This document shows positions 12,301 through 21,569 of a stretch of 64,000 nucleotides of DNA, one piece after another. Each line of letters starts with the position of its first letter. Within the stretch, counting starts at the first letter, position 1. The notes below the pieces were generated by a model. That model saw nothing but the letters and a program-made list of their open reading frames with translations. It was not told the DNA's origin and did no database searches. Both the position numbers and the translations under genes were made by a program. Source of the stretch: Phoronis australis (taxonomy: Eukaryota > Phoronida > Phoronidae); contig NMRA01000271.1 of assembly GCA_002633005.1 (NCBI GenBank), forward strand, positions 291,028 to 355,027, written 5' to 3'.

Positions 12301-15300
12301 CGTCATCTGTTGCCATGTCTATGGGAATTCATCCGTCAAATTTCAGAAAGTTCCTTCAAAGGGTCAAGGAGATACAGCCATCAACGCAAAAAAGCAATTC
12401 CAGTACACCTGCTCCCTGGTTTCTATGACAACCAGCATCAACTAGAAACCATGTTAGAATTAGAGGCTGTGTGGTAGCCAGTGAGCCTGATAAATAATCT
12501 CAAAGGGTCACTTCCAGCCACAATGACCGCAAAGACACGGAAGTCTACTACTCACCTTCTGCTTGGGTTTCTCATCAGCACCATTTTTAACAGTTATATT
12601 TTTATCCCCGTCTTCATCAGGTCGCCCATTCGCAACCTCACTTTGATCCTCTAGTTCCTTCAGGTCCTGCACAACAAGTTAAAATGTTACAAGCGGTTCG
12701 GCTGAAATTGTCTAACTCTGACTTCCTGCTGTTTCACAGACCTTCCATGCCTTCAGAATGAAGTTTAAGTAAGTAAAGCTGACAACTTAACACTAGCAAC
12801 AACAGATTTGAAAGCCTCAGCAAAATAAGCGTTGAAAGCTCTTTTCACTAGAAATTACAACTAAGAATGATGGTAGCATATTTACTAACGTTAGACAGTT
12901 GTAAATCACCTTTTGTTTACCGTTGACATAATCGTGAAACAAACGAAAGCAGTACTTTCTAATATTTATATGGATAGATAAAGATGTTAACCCTGCATAT
13001 TTGCAAGCACTTCAACATCACACAAGCAAAGCAGTAGGAGCTTATTCACAGCCCGACAACCCACAAGTTGATCAGAACCCCAAAGCTTTCTCAGGAAGGC
13101 TCACAGACAATTACCTAGATATAATCAATAAGAACACAAACCTTCATGGACACAAAGGCCCCACTGGCATCAAATGTGCCAACGTCTTCGTCGGGGTCCA
13201 TAAGACTCCATTCAGGTACGTCCTCTACAAAAATAATTGAAATCACCGTCATTTCACATGTAGCTCACTTGGCTGTCAGTATAACATGGTAATCAGTTTT
13301 CAAATGAATTTGGTGTGAGTTTAATCTTGATGGTTATATAGGACCTCACTGACGGGTCAGTGTATTCAGCCACATGTCTTTTAAACAATAGATTTTAAAT
13401 TGCCACAAGTATACATTCTCTGACAATAGAAAGCATGTAGAATTTGCATGTTTACTATTTACCAATCTGTGCAACCGCATCATGTGACCCACATCTTTAT
13501 AGTAACATTTAGCAAAAAAAGAAAGGCACATTGATACCAAACTAACGGTATCAATAGCATGACCCAAATTTTTTCGATACAGATGCTCAAGATGAAATCA
13601 GAAAAAAACAGTTTTTAATTTTCCTTTTGTTTTCTTTTATGCCAAGTTTGACTTTTTTACTACAATAGCAAGTCATAATTTTTGACAGCCCCTGATGAAG
13701 CGTTTAAAAAACAATTACAAACATTTTGAAGAACAGTGCACACGCAGAGCCTTGTATCTGAGAGTTTCACGTGAAACCGACCAGCCACTTATGAGACACG
13801 TTCCGACATTAGCCAAATTTGAACATTTTTCTATGGTCCTACAAGACTTCAGGCCACAGGCCAGAAAGCTAGGCATAAATTACCGCTGATAAAGTTTCCA
13901 ACTCCAAACAACAATGAACAGGGTTCATGACAGCAAAATGAAGACAGAAGTTACCACCGCACCAGTCCCAACCTGTGCGATCCAACAACTTTATCACTAT
14001 TCCGAAAGCGCTCTGATAACCTGTGAACCCAAAGCTGTACTGACCCGAAAAAGTGACGCTTCCGCCCCCAAGACTCTCTTACCCTGATCCTCATCGTGAG
14101 AGCCACTCATGTACCGACTGCGAGAGTTATGCCGCTCCCGCCCGTAGCCATCACGGTGAAAACCACCACCCCGGTCTTCATGATACTCTGTCGTGTAGTA
14201 CCGTCGACCCTCGCCACTCTCCCGCCAGTTGCTACGAGCTGTAACGTGAAAGTTGGAAGGAGACACTTAGCAAACATAAGTACACAAATATTAAAACAAA
14301 CCGAATCCATCGCACTCAATGCAGAGTTTTCACAGACTAAACGGAGAAAGCAACAACTTTTGTCATTAACTTTAACAAAAACAAAGATCCCTGGTTATCT
14401 CGTACACATGTTTCTACGCTAATTACTGGACCCCTGGCATAATGGCTCGGCGAAAAGCCCTTATCTTGGCTTCTGTATTCACTGCCACGGTGCAAACACA
14501 ATATCCGACTCCCTCTAGAGTGCGTTTCAAATTCAAAATACTATTCGTGTCAACAACAATGGTTATCTTCTTGAAATGGCCTTTTGATTTTAAAAGCAAA
14601 GCATCAGCTACATCAGATTAAGTCAGTGAATTAGCAAATTAGCTTTTTCTTATCTGACTCGAGTACTTACTATTAGTACTGAGTACTTGCTATTAGTACT
14701 GAGTACTTACTATTAGTAATGAGTGCTTACTATTAGTACCAGAAAGCCAGTTTCACGCTGTTGTTAATTTAGCTGCTTTCTCAATAATAACTGGCTATTT
14801 AACCCTTATCCTGCTGAGCCTCTATTCAGGCTACTTTCCCTGTGTGCTGAGCTAAGTAGGTCACCAATACTGCTGTACACTAAGCTGTTGTGGAGGTCAC
14901 CCAGACTAATGACCTAATGATTTTAAATTGGAAATTTGAAGGGGAAATGTTAATTTCACAGAAAAGTAGCCAACATTAAAGTTGTCCAGAATTTAATGGA
15001 GATTTTCACCATATGTAAATCTTCATCATAGCCTTAGTGAAAGTTAAATGATCCACTGTAATCCTCTCAGGTCTGGCTCCAGCTGTACAGTGAAACTATG
15101 TGTCTACACTTACGTAAACCTGCCAATATCTCCCAAACTAGTAATCACAGCCATATGGTATAAATCAGAGAAATGTAGAAGAAACTGTGAACTATGGAAT
15201 GCCCACGCTCACATACCTTAACAACATTCCAGGGCTCTTACAACTTCTGAACGAAAATCCCAAGTGTCCTGGGGTGAGTGTACTTTCCCAGCGAAGCTCA

Positions 15301-18300
15301 GCTTTAGCTTATTATAGTCGATTGAGTACACCCAACCAATTGTAATATGATAATTGGCATATCGGATGACCTCGCCTAGCGCAGGATAAGTGTTATCAAG
15401 CACGAGGGATGTTTGTTTACATGAGAAGAGTAGTTTGCGCATTGCTCTTCAATATCATACCATCAAGACAGTCACATGGGTACCTCACAGGTAAGAACGT
15501 TCAACTTACACATTCACCCAGTGAATGAAAACTGGCAGCTTAGGTCAAAAATGCAGGTGGTTCTGATCTCTATTTTTATTTGAAAATCATGTTGACAGCG
15601 TTTTCTTTTTATTACTCCCATTTTCAAAATGATCATCCATCTGAGATGGGCAAAAGTTATGCGGGATTTTTTTACTCGTTGTTTGGAAAATCATGTTGTT
15701 TTGAACCTTGCTCACCATTAAAAAATTGCATCAGACCCTTGCTAAAATTGATGCTGGTAAGCGTTTATTTTCAGTAGGAAGATCCCCTCTTAAGACAATA
15801 AAACATTTTAACTATTACGCCAAGTGGCACACCAGCAGACCAACACTTACACCAACTTTTAGACCCCGCCTTCCTCCAGTCCCCGTCTTCGTCCTCTTCT
15901 TCATGTTTCCTCGCTTCTCGCCAGTTATCGCTACTCATTGAACGTGAAAAATCTTTACGCGGCGACGGAGGCTCGTCGAACGCTCTCCCTGAGTAACGGT
16001 CCCTCTCAAACCACTTTGGCTCTCGACTGAAAGATAAGTACCTGTATAGTGGTGCCGGAGCAACACATCCTTATCATTCACATTTTAATCAATACTTCGT
16101 AACCATTCTGAAATGATGATGCTTCTCTGGGTTTAATTTCAACTACAGCATCGTAACAAAGAAAAAAGATCCCTGTAAGATTCGTGCAGCTCAAACGAGT
16201 AGTATGACTCACACACAACTTTCAGCACTATGACAATGCCCATCCAATAATACTTTTGACATAACATTTATGAGAAAATAATCGAGAAGTATATGAAAAA
16301 GAAAACTTAATGAGCACTCTGAATGAAAACCACAGCAGCTTACACAACTACGAACGTGCCGGACGGCAAAGACTTACCCATCTTCCCAACTCTCACTTCT
16401 GTTGTGCATTCGCGGTCGACTGAATCCACTGCTGTCCTCGTCATATGGTCCCCTGCTGTAAAAGCCATCCCGGCCCCGCCCGCGGCCCCTTCCTCTGTCG
16501 GGCCCGCCCCCTCTGCCGCCACGAGGTGCGGGCCCCCCTCGTCCCATCACACGTAATACTGCTGTACTATTTACAGATTGTGATAGGAGTCTCTGTAAAC
16601 AGACAAAATAACAACAACAATTAGAGCATACCAAGATATGTTAAATGGCCATTATCGACGAGAACTTTTTTTCTGAGATCAGTCTCAGCACACAATCGAA
16701 CCTTCAACCCATGCGATTATAAGCTCTGCTGACACAGATAAATCTCACTGAAAGAACAACAGTGTATTTTAAGCTTATGTAATGGCTAAAGTCACCAGCC
16801 TCCATTTCAGCAATGTCAGATTTTATTGTTTAAAAAACTCCCAGAAGTCTATCCACTCAAAGAATAATCCCAAAGTGTTCTTTCAGTCGTAAAACCAGTA
16901 ATGTCTCTTTAAAAGTATTTGTGTTAACGGAGTCCCGAAAAACACAAAGAAGCAAATTTGAATTTTACAATAAGGCTCGAACAGAATTAACTTCCAATGA
17001 TCACAAATATTAAGAGGTGTTAACTCCAGTGCAAATATAAGTCGTGCACATGCCAATCTCCAAACTTACTCACTCAAGTTTGAACCAAATGACCAGTACT
17101 GAGGTAGTGACAACAGATACTAAGACAAGAGCAATGCAGAGCATTGAAATGCACAAAGAAGTGCAATGCAAACGATGTTCTTCTAGGGGTGTTTATTTGA
17201 ACCATAAAAATAGCACAGAATACATTGAACCCATCCAAAACTGGAAAGGTGTCATAGTCTCTCAAAATTATTTGTCAAATTTTATGAAAATCCATCAAGG
17301 AACTCAAAAATACGAAGGCAAACACAAAAAAAACAAACTACTGTTAGGAACCACAGCAGCAAAATTTTGAAAACCTCTCACAATGGGTTTAAGATACACA
17401 GCCATAGATGTGAAAATTGTCACTAAGGGACACCACAGTAGTTGGACCCGTTTAAAAATCCTCGCCAGTCATGCTCTTGTCAATAACCCTTAGAGTGGTT
17501 TGGTCGAGAGAGGGGTTGACGCCAATAAAAACAGACTTGAAAACAGTGAAAATGGCCACTAGGTGGCGCAAAATACCTCCAACCCATCCAAAAATGGGAG
17601 GATATCATCATCTCACTAATAAATGACTATCAGCCAAATTTTCTGAAAATCCATTGAGGACCTTTGCAGATACAAAGGTACACATTAAAAATAAAATTGC
17701 TAGTAGGGGGTACACCAGAAGTCAGATCTGTTGGAAAGATAACTCCTGCTGACCCATCCATGAAAGGAACACGTGCAAAATTTCATGAACATACATCAAA
17801 GGGGTTTGGAGATAGAGCAGCAAATGCCAGATGCTGGGGGGACGGCAAATGCAAAACAAGCGATAATAAACCACCTTGAGTAAAACGCATGCAAACCACC
17901 CTTTGCACGTACCTGTTCATCCTCCGAGGGGGCTAGCAATGACATGGGTGTCTGTGCTTTCTCCACGACAATAGAGGGCGATTGCAAGAGTTCCTCGGGA
18001 ACAACGGACTTGGGGTTGAACAGTGCCAAAAATTCTTCTCGTCCATAGCGGTGCTCGGCGAGCTTGAATTTGGCAAAACTTGGTGACGGAGGGGGTGACG
18101 TGACAGAGCCGCCGTCAGCAAGCGTCCTCAGCCTGTTGAGTAAGAAATGGACGTTAACCCAACGCAACCAATGCAAGCATTGCACGAATTTTCGAAACTC
18201 GATATGCAACTGAAAAAAAATCAAATAAATTATGGAATTTGATGTGAAGACAGTCACAAAATACCTTTATCTGGAAGCATTTTACGCTCTTTCTTGAAGA

Positions 18301-18773
18301 AGTTTCTGACGAAACCATCATAACCAAGCATCAATGCATGAGGACACAATAATAATTGTACACCAGGTACAACTGATGGGCAAGTAATGAACAAAAACAC
18401 ACAAATTCACATGACAAACTACCCAAAAATATGACAAAGATAAAAACACATTTTGAAAAATGATTAAAGACAAAATCCTAAACTGTGACAATACAACCTT
18501 CACAAAAATGTGCATGAGAATTCAATGGAGACTTTCGGAAAGCAAAGGGGAATGACCACGTGTGACCAGCGACTCTTATCCCAACCGGCCTGTATCATGA
18601 GGTTGAATTTCTTCAGTAGGTGGCACGGGAGAACATTTCGCAATTAGACAAATTTCCGCCACATCCTTTAGAGGTCACTGGTATTCACTTCCACGTGATC
18701 AGTTGCCACAATGCTACTTGGAAAGTCTCCGAGTTGGTTACCATTCCGGTCCGAACTTCAATGTGTCTGCCAT
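125..18773 (-). CDS. GIGYF: GIGYF1/2-type GRB10-interacting GYF protein, 3' end outside window
   Basis: Scaffold of the 4EHP-GIGYF translational repression complex, cytoplasmic. Exons in gene order: 18742-18773 (ATG 18773-18771, begins MADTLKFGPEW), 17913-18132, 16378-16592, 15851-16026, 14083-14238, 13142-13224, 12556-12666, 11242-11631, 10231-10339, 9155-9256, 8594-8658, 7794-7909, 5069-5227, 4203-4348, 3412-3509 and 125-310. All borders are GT/AG, phases agree throughout, and the sum is 2364 nt (788 codons). Features in order: eIF4E-family binding motif, RG-rich tract, DDX6-type motif, GYF domain, Q-rich stretch, a GGSVWD motif and a charged R/E/Q coiled coil. Human GIGYF2 is about 1299 residues, so the C-terminal third is off the left edge. 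Exons at 6753-6817, 5948-6060 and 1370-1467 are second copies left out of this model. The family is certain; GIGYF1 versus GIGYF2 is not decided, and invertebrates usually have one gene. Confidence 0.93.
885..1330 (+). repeat. Dispersed ~430-bp AT-rich repeat, family A, copy 1
   Basis: Recognised by an ordered set of blocks: AGTAAAAGTA..TTTTCTG, TATAGTAAAATTTAGCAAA-like, CAAAAACGCTGTTACAGTTTTC, TTTGAGAACAGTGCATAA, AAAGTTTCATATG, and a closing AGCCAAATTTGG..(A)GTCCTTAA. The same blocks in the same order occur at 2925-3372, 13420-13850, 27945-28355, 35690-35890 and 49020-49455. No coding potential and no terminal inverted repeats seen. Confidence 0.65.
1370..1467 (-). CDS. GIGYF: Second copy of the GGSVWD exon (probable allelic duplicate)
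   Basis: Same 98-nt exon and same splice sites as 3412-3509, with synonymous-type differences, inside the duplicate unit 314-1992. Using both copies in one transcript would break the frame (phase-0 donor into phase-1 acceptor). Confidence 0.83.
1993..2363. mobile_element. piggyBac-like TTAA-inserted element, right end cut by gap
   Basis: Begins CCCTTATCCTGCTAAGCCTC directly after a TTAA. The same sequence, also after a TTAA, is at 14803. The homologous allele at about 4053-4056 has the TTAA but no insert, so this is a filled versus empty site. TTAA targeting and CCC termini are piggyBac hallmarks. No ORF is seen, so it is non-autonomous or truncated. It ends at the single N at 2364, so its right terminus is not visible. 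Confidence 0.6.
2364..2364. other. Single-N assembly join
   Basis: One undetermined base lies between two copies of the same intron and exon. The left flank ends inside a mobile element and the right flank restarts at a base equivalent to 314. Confidence 0.9.
2925..3372 (+). repeat. Dispersed repeat family A, copy 2 (allelic twin of copy 1)
   Basis: Equivalent to 885-1330 through the haplotype duplication, so it is not an independent genomic copy. Confidence 0.65.
3412..3509 (-). CDS. GIGYF: GIGYF exon 15: GGSVWD exon, copy used in the model
   Basis: This 98-nt exon encodes GAWTQGGSVWDIEPSQAPSL, then QDIQRMEQEKIRK. It matches EGGSVWDLPLD...LEQLQQLEKAK of human GIGYF2. Phase 1 to phase 0 with donor GTTTGT. 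A second copy is at 1370-1467. Confidence 0.85.
4203..4348 (-). CDS. GIGYF: GIGYF exon 14: SMSQPS repeats
   Basis: Encodes SPPTSEANSMHRSMSQPSDL, then a second RSMSQPS about 15 residues later, ending NNPPVS. The two RSMSQPS motifs resemble the SVTRSVSVPDTGS phosphoserine region of vertebrate GIGYF and look like repeated 14-3-3 or basophilic-kinase-type sites; that reading is inference. Ends in phase 1, matching exon 3412-3509. Confidence 0.82.
5069..5227 (-). CDS. GIGYF: GIGYF exon 13: glutamine-rich helix
   Basis: Encodes QQIQMQMIVQQLQQQ, then KLTQPQQMALIQQLFLKQHQ, ending QKASPR. It corresponds to the QYQQFLIQQQ...LALLLQQFQ region of human GIGYF2, predicted as a long amphipathic Q-rich helix. 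Present once. Confidence 0.9.
5948..6060 (-). CDS. GIGYF: Second copy of GIGYF exon 12 (probable allelic duplicate)
   Basis: A 113-nt version of the Q-rich exon, one glutamine codon shorter than 7794-7909, with intact acceptor and donor (GTAAGAG). It lies in the left member of the duplicate pair around the N at 7243. Either copy joins in frame to exon 5069-5227. Confidence 0.85.
6120..6420 (+). repeat. Dispersed repeat family C, copy 1
   Basis: A block with TTGGCTTCGCCACTTTGCTAG, CCTTCATTCTCAGTCAC and CTTTTGGCTTGTACAATAGACT is found here, at about 7970-8260 (allelic twin), and in diverged form at 42750-42985 inside an intron of the oxygenase gene. No ORF; origin not recognised. Confidence 0.5.
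6753..6817 (-). CDS. GIGYF: Second copy of GIGYF exon 11 (probable allelic duplicate)
   Basis: Same 65-nt exon and splice sites as 8594-8658, inside the duplicate unit 5369-7242. If it were spliced after exon 12 (which ends in phase 2) the reading frame would break, because this exon needs a phase-1 donor. It therefore cannot be an extra exon of one normal transcript. Confidence 0.85.
7243..7243. other. Single-N assembly join
   Basis: One N after GAGGAAATCGCA. The sequence to the right restarts at TCAATGTCTG, equivalent to 5369-5378. Confidence 0.9.
7794..7909 (-). CDS. GIGYF: GIGYF exon 12: Q-rich, longer copy
   Basis: Encodes NNAGS, then a glutamine-rich stretch (KQQLLKQQQQQ...MIIQQQLLQQSAIMR-like). 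It is 116 nt, phase 0 to phase 2. The copy at 5948-6060 is 113 nt because it has one fewer CAG/CTG triplet. Substitutions between the copies are scattered, as expected for alleles. Confidence 0.88.
7970..8260 (+). repeat. Dispersed repeat family C, allelic twin
   Basis: Equivalent to 6120-6420 through the second haplotype duplication. Confidence 0.5.
8594..8658 (-). CDS. GIGYF: GIGYF exon 11, copy used in the model
   Basis: This 65-nt exon encodes (G)ELIKRWGRIPFMPGQSPPPL L, matching the post-GYF WGRVPFSPGP block of human GIGYF2. It starts in phase 1 and ends in phase 0. A near-identical copy is at 6753-6817. Confidence 0.88.
9155..10339 (-). CDS. GIGYF: GIGYF exons 9-10: GYF domain
   Basis: Exon 10231-10339 ends KKWFYMDPQGDLQ. 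Exon 9155-9256 continues GPFTSSEMAEWFSAGYF, then TMSLSVKRGCDERFQPL. Together they contain the whole GYF signature: W-x-Y, GPF, M-x2-W and the closing GYF. The domain binds proline-rich PPGφ ligands such as those in 4E-T, ZNF598 and TNRC6. Unlike the two downstream exons, this exon pair occurs only once in the window. Confidence 0.95.
12075..12430 (+). repeat. Dispersed repeat family B in a GIGYF intron
   Basis: Contains ATGAAAATAAGCCAAGGAAC, an AGGCAAACATGAAAAACAA segment and GGGGCACAGCTATAGTCCGA. Similar ordered phrases (AAATTT[TC]ATGAAAATCCATCAAGGA, ..GGCAAACACAAAAA, TAGGGGGTACACC) are at 17130-17400 and 17510-17850. A dispersed noncoding repeat; boundaries approximate. Confidence 0.45.
13142..13224 (-). 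CDS. GIGYF: GIGYF exon 6: DDX6/Me31B-binding-type motif
   Basis: This 83-nt exon encodes EDVPEWSLMDPDEDVGTFDA, then SGAFVSMK. It aligns with the PEW...GTFDSSGAF block of human GIGYF proteins, which is the conserved segment used to contact the DEAD-box decay factor DDX6. The key Trp and the FD-x-SGAF core are intact. Confidence 0.9.
13420..13850 (+). repeat. Dispersed repeat family A, copy 3
   Basis: Shares the ordered blocks TAGTAACATTTAGCAAA, GATGCTCAAGATGAAATC, GACAGCCCCTGATGAA, GAAGAACAGTGCA, GAGAGTTTCACGTGAAAC and AGCCAAATTTGAACATTTTT. Same orientation as the other copies. Confidence 0.55.
14083..16026 (-). CDS. GIGYF: GIGYF exons 4-5: SxNWR repeats
   Basis: Exon 15851-16026 reads REPKWFERDRYSGRAFDEPP, then SSDNWREARKHEEEDEDGDW. 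Exon 14083-14238 reads RSNWRESGEGRRYYTTEYHE, then an Arg/Gly/Tyr-rich segment ending GSHDEDQ. Both repeat an S-x-N-W-R core that also occurs in vertebrate GIGYF (SENWR). The 1.6-kb intron between them carries a 20-bp minisatellite and a piggyBac-like fragment. Confidence 0.88.
14661..14739. repeat. 20-bp minisatellite, four units
   Basis: Four successive 20-bp units of the form GAGTACTTACTATTAGTACT, with one or two changes per unit. Lies in a GIGYF intron. Confidence 0.9.
14803..15045. mobile_element. piggyBac-like TTAA element, second copy
   Basis: Starts CCCTTATCCTGCTGAGCCTC after TTAA (14799-14802) and aligns with 1993-2235 for about 240 bases before the copies diverge. The right end is not clear. 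No transposase-like ORF. Confidence 0.55.
16378..16592 (-). CDS. GIGYF: GIGYF exon 3: RG-rich segment
   Basis: Begins RLLSQSVNSTAVLRVMGRGG and continues into a dense Arg-Gly tract (GGRGGGPDRGRGRGRGR), then NRSESWEDG. It matches the SVNSxAVLRLxGRGG block and the SQSWEER block of vertebrate GIGYF in order. RGG tracts of this kind are typical RNA- or protein-binding and arginine-methylation regions. GC content is well above the neighbouring intron. Confidence 0.9.
17130..17850 (+). repeat. Two adjacent copies of dispersed repeat family B
   Basis: 17130-17400 and 17510-17850 both carry ACCCATCCAAAA..TGG, a C[AT]CTCA..AA..ATTT stretch, AAATTTT[AC]TGAAAATCCAT and AGATACA[GA][CG]. The segment lies in the GIGYF intron between exons 2 and 3; the ORFs across it look incidental. 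Confidence 0.45.
17913..18132 (-). CDS. GIGYF: GIGYF exon 2: 4EHP-binding segment
   Basis: Encodes LRTLADGGSVTSPPPSPSF, then KLAEHRYGREEFLALF, then a PEELLQ stretch. In GIGYF proteins this position carries the motif that docks on the cap-binding repressor 4EHP (EIF4E2), a Tyr-x4-[Leu/Met/Phe]-hydrophobic helix, here Y-GREE-F-L. The extra upstream Tyr present in the human motif (YRYGREEM) is His here. It ends in phase 0 with EDEQ before GTACGT. Confidence 0.9.
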
Positions 18774-18799
18774 CTTTTCTTCAACAACCTTTCCTTAGT
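18742..18799 (-). CDS. GIGYF: GIGYF first coding exon with start codon
   Basis: The minus strand reads an acceptor (TTTATTTCAG), a 26-nt untranslated piece, ATG at 18773-18771, then MADTLKFGPE plus two bases of a Trp codon and the donor GTAACC. Vertebrate GIGYF proteins also open with a short exon-sized segment ending in FGPEW. The split Trp codon is completed by the first base of the next exon. The acceptor implies at least one noncoding exon further upstream, which I could not place. Confidence 0.85.
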
Positions 18800-19840
18800 C
18801 TGAAATAAAATAACAAAATAACAACTTTAGCTATTATCCATCCTTTCAAACTTGCGGAGGAATAAAGCCAATGGGAATTTCATCCTTTAAAGCCCCATGC
18901 ATCACCACCTTGTGTTTTAGTTCATTCTTTGGGTGAATCATTTTTTCAATACGGTGAATTGGTGTTTTCAGATGAAATCACGGAATAAGCAGAATTCGTT
19001 GATTACCTTCCACAGGAAAATAAACTGACAATAACTTCATTTGTTCCAGTTTGAAATGATTTTGGTATTGTAAATGCCAAAGAAACTAGCAATTTACAGC
19101 AAAGTAAGTCATTAAAAGTTGACTAGTCAAACTAAAAGCTTCTATTTCCCATGTACATCAATTTTCCATATAGATCCCAATGGCTAACCTGTCCTGACAA
19201 GTTGGAGTTTTTTTAGAAATTTGCGCAACTCAGGATCTTCAGAGCTTCTTAAAGATTAGAAAACAAGGCCCTCAATATTGTGGCCAAATATCGGCCCCAT
19301 TAACCTTGTGAAAAATATTTAAAAATTCCACTCAAGGTTAGAATCAATTCTTCAAAATGATATGGGATAGCGATTGACCAAGGAAGGAATTGGTGCTGAG
19401 CAATCAGTGAGGCACCTACACCTTTCCCCCAAGGTGAGCGAGCACCCCGACCAAATACTATATACCAACCTGATAATGCTTGCTTTCTTCTAAATACAAC
19501 ATGACAATGTGAGACAAGACTATATACTGTCTCACAGATACGAGAACAGCTTTAATAATCTCTAAGAAAACTCTGAGTACCCACAGAATAACATACGAGT
19601 CTTTTGAAAGTGCATTGTCATTGCATGTAACAGCGTTTATGTTTGCTGGTATTTTACAGGAATTTTTAAGTCTGACAAATTATTTTGCTTCTCCGCTGGT
19701 CCTTGCCGGTCCTTTGGATCAACAAAATATAAGTGCACTTACACTGAATGACACTAATCTATGCACAAGCCATATCAAATGTTGAAAATTGTGGGCACTT
19801 GTCTCCTCTTAAATATTTACTCCACTTTTACCCCAAAGGC
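18800..19840. other. Upstream region of GIGYF, no gene seen
   Basis: AT-rich, no ORF with recognisable homology. The GIGYF promoter and first noncoding exon(s) should lie here or further right; no CpG-rich block or clear initiator was visible. Confidence 0.5.
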
Positions 19841-19998
19841 CAGGGGTGGATCCAGGATTTTGAGTTAGGGGGTGCCAGGGCAGAGTATTAGTCAGGATTT
19901 TGCACGTCAGACATTTGCATCCCGAACGGCCAAATGGAATCTGAGAGAATTTTAGGAGGGGCCATGGCCCCCTTGGCCCCCTTCTAAATCCGCCACTG
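19841..19998. mobile_element. 158-bp hAT-like MITE
   Basis: Read on the minus strand it starts CAGTGGCGGATTTAG; on the plus strand it starts CAGGGGTGGATCCAG. These are imperfect 15-bp terminal inverted repeats, and the CAGTGGCGGAT terminus is a widespread short DNA-transposon motif. The inside is G/C-run rich (GGGGCCATGGCCCCCTTGGC). I could not see a clean 8-bp target duplication. Confidence 0.6.
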
Positions 19999-20089
19999 CA
20001 GTTGACCGTAAATTTCGTTAACTCAAAATTCCAAGTGAAACGATCAACCCAAAATAACAATGAGGGAGCAAAACAGCACAACACTTTAA

Positions 20090-20390
20090 AGGCGAAAGCA
20101 ACCTTTTTCATGTCACTTTTAGCAAAAATAAGGTTCGTTGATTATCCCAGACACATTTTTCACTCAATTACAGCTTTTCGTAATTTTTCGTCCTCTACTC
20201 CGGAAGTGACGTTTTGGGAGGCAAGAGTTTCGAGCCTATTTCTTTTCATTATAGTCTGACTGTGAGAGCTGTCGAGTCAGTCATTGTTCTACCTCGGTTG
20301 TGATAAGTTCGGTCGTTGTTTGCTTTTGTTTACAAGTTAGTCAACATGCCACGCTGTTGGTGCGTGCCGGGATGTACTCATTATCGTCTC
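20090..20390 (+). repeat. Left ~300-bp terminal inverted repeat
   Basis: Matches the reverse complement of 21705-22014 with roughly one change per ten bases, including the unusual phrases GGTTCGTTGATTATCCCAGACA, CTACTCCGGAAGT and CTGACTGTGAGAGC. The similarity continues past the ATG of the THAP remnant, so the repeat includes the first codons of the reading frame. Confidence 0.85.
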
Positions 20391-20958
20391 ACACGCACTT
20401 TGGGTACCTTGCATCGCTTTCCGAAGGATGACACTTCGCCCTACTTGGCTAGCTCGTTCATGTGAAGAACGCAGCGCTACCTGTCCACGCAACGTACAAG
20501 GCAGTGGAGGGTTACCGAGTGTGTGACAAGCATTTTCTGCCGTCAGATTATGATAGGTATGTACGATGAATTGATGAATGTCCCTACGAAACAACGCCTG
20601 AAGAAGGGTACCATACCGTCGCTGTTGATTCCCGGCCAGTGCCTCGTCGCAAACCCCGAGAAGTGCATTTTTGAAGCGAGAAGCCTCGCGAGCTGTGGCC
20701 ACTATACACAGTGACTGGAGGCACTTCATCTACTGTAACCCGTGCCTCCGAACATACGCCATTGCGTGCAATTCCAGGAACTAGCAGTGATTCGCCCTGT
20801 GCTGTTGTCTCTAGCCCAGAACCTGTAAGCAGCCCTTCAGCGATGTTGAGTAGTGGGAGTGAATACAGGCCCAGTTCGACACCCAGTGAAGAGGACAGTT
20901 CGTCACCCAATGAACAGATCGGTGAGCCTAAGTTTGATAAGTTTATTGTGGACTTGTA
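20346..20958 (+). pseudogene. THAP-domain remnant, copy 1
   Basis: ATG at 20346 opens MPRCWCVPGCTHYR, the C-x3-C half of a C2CH THAP finger, followed by LHRFPKDD. A second frame holds VCDKHFLPSDYD (the C-x2-H half) and a third reads MNVPTKQRLKKGTIPSLL, a typical THAP-protein continuation. A Ser/Pro-rich tail and EPKFDKFIVDL follow. Several frameshifts separate these parts, and a TGA ends the first frame after about 38 codons. The copy is cut at the N at 20959. Confidence 0.75.
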
Positions 20959-20959
20959 N
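20959..20959. other. Single-N assembly join
   Basis: The N follows GGACTTGTA. The right flank TGCTTTTGTTTACAAGTCAG repeats the sequence just left of the first THAP ATG. Confidence 0.9.
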
Positions 20960-20985
20960 TTGCTTTTGTTTACAAGTCAGTCAAC

Positions 20986-21567
20986 ATGCCATGCTGTTGC
21001 TGCATGCCGGGATGTACTCATTATCGTCTCACACGCACTTTGGGTACCTTGCATCGCTTTCCGAAGGATGACACACTTCGCCCTACTTGGCTAGCTCGTT
21101 CATGTGAAGAACGCAGCGCTACCCGTCCACGCAACGTACAAGGCAGTGGAGGGTTACCGAGTGTGTGACAAGCATTTTCTGCCGTCAGATTATGATAGGT
21201 ATGTACGCTGAATTGATGAATGTCCCTACGAAACAACACCTGAAGAAGGGTACCATACCGTCGCTGTTGATTCCCGGCCAGTGCCTCGTCGCAAACCCCG
21301 AGAAGTGCATTTTTGAAGCGAGAAGGCACTTCATCTACTGTCACCCGTGCCTCCGAACGTACGCCATTGCGTGCAATTCCAGGAACTAGCAGTGATTCGC
21401 CCTGTGCTGTTGTCTCTAGCCCAGAGCCTGTAAGCAGCCCTTCAGTGATGTTGAGTAGTGGGAGTGAATACAGGCCCAGTTCGACACCCAGTGAAGAGGA
21501 CAGTTCGTCATACAATGAACAGATCGGTGAGCCTAAGTTTGATAAGTTTATTGTGGACTTGTATTAG
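20986..21567 (+). pseudogene. THAP-domain remnant, copy 2
   Basis: ATG at 20986 opens MPCCCCMPGCTHYR and stays open to LRPTWLARSCEERS, so the conserved THAP Trp is in frame here, unlike in copy 1, which differs by a 2-base indel. The C-x2-H part is again one frame off. A 37-base segment of copy 1 near 20683 is missing. The tail ends FIVDLY and TAG at 21565-21567. Confidence 0.75.
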
Positions 21568-21569
21568 AG

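Noticed and set aside
16323-16556. Pro/Ala-rich plus-strand frame
   Set aside because: It is the complement of the RG-rich GIGYF exon; the composition is forced by the GGC/CGG codons on the other strand.
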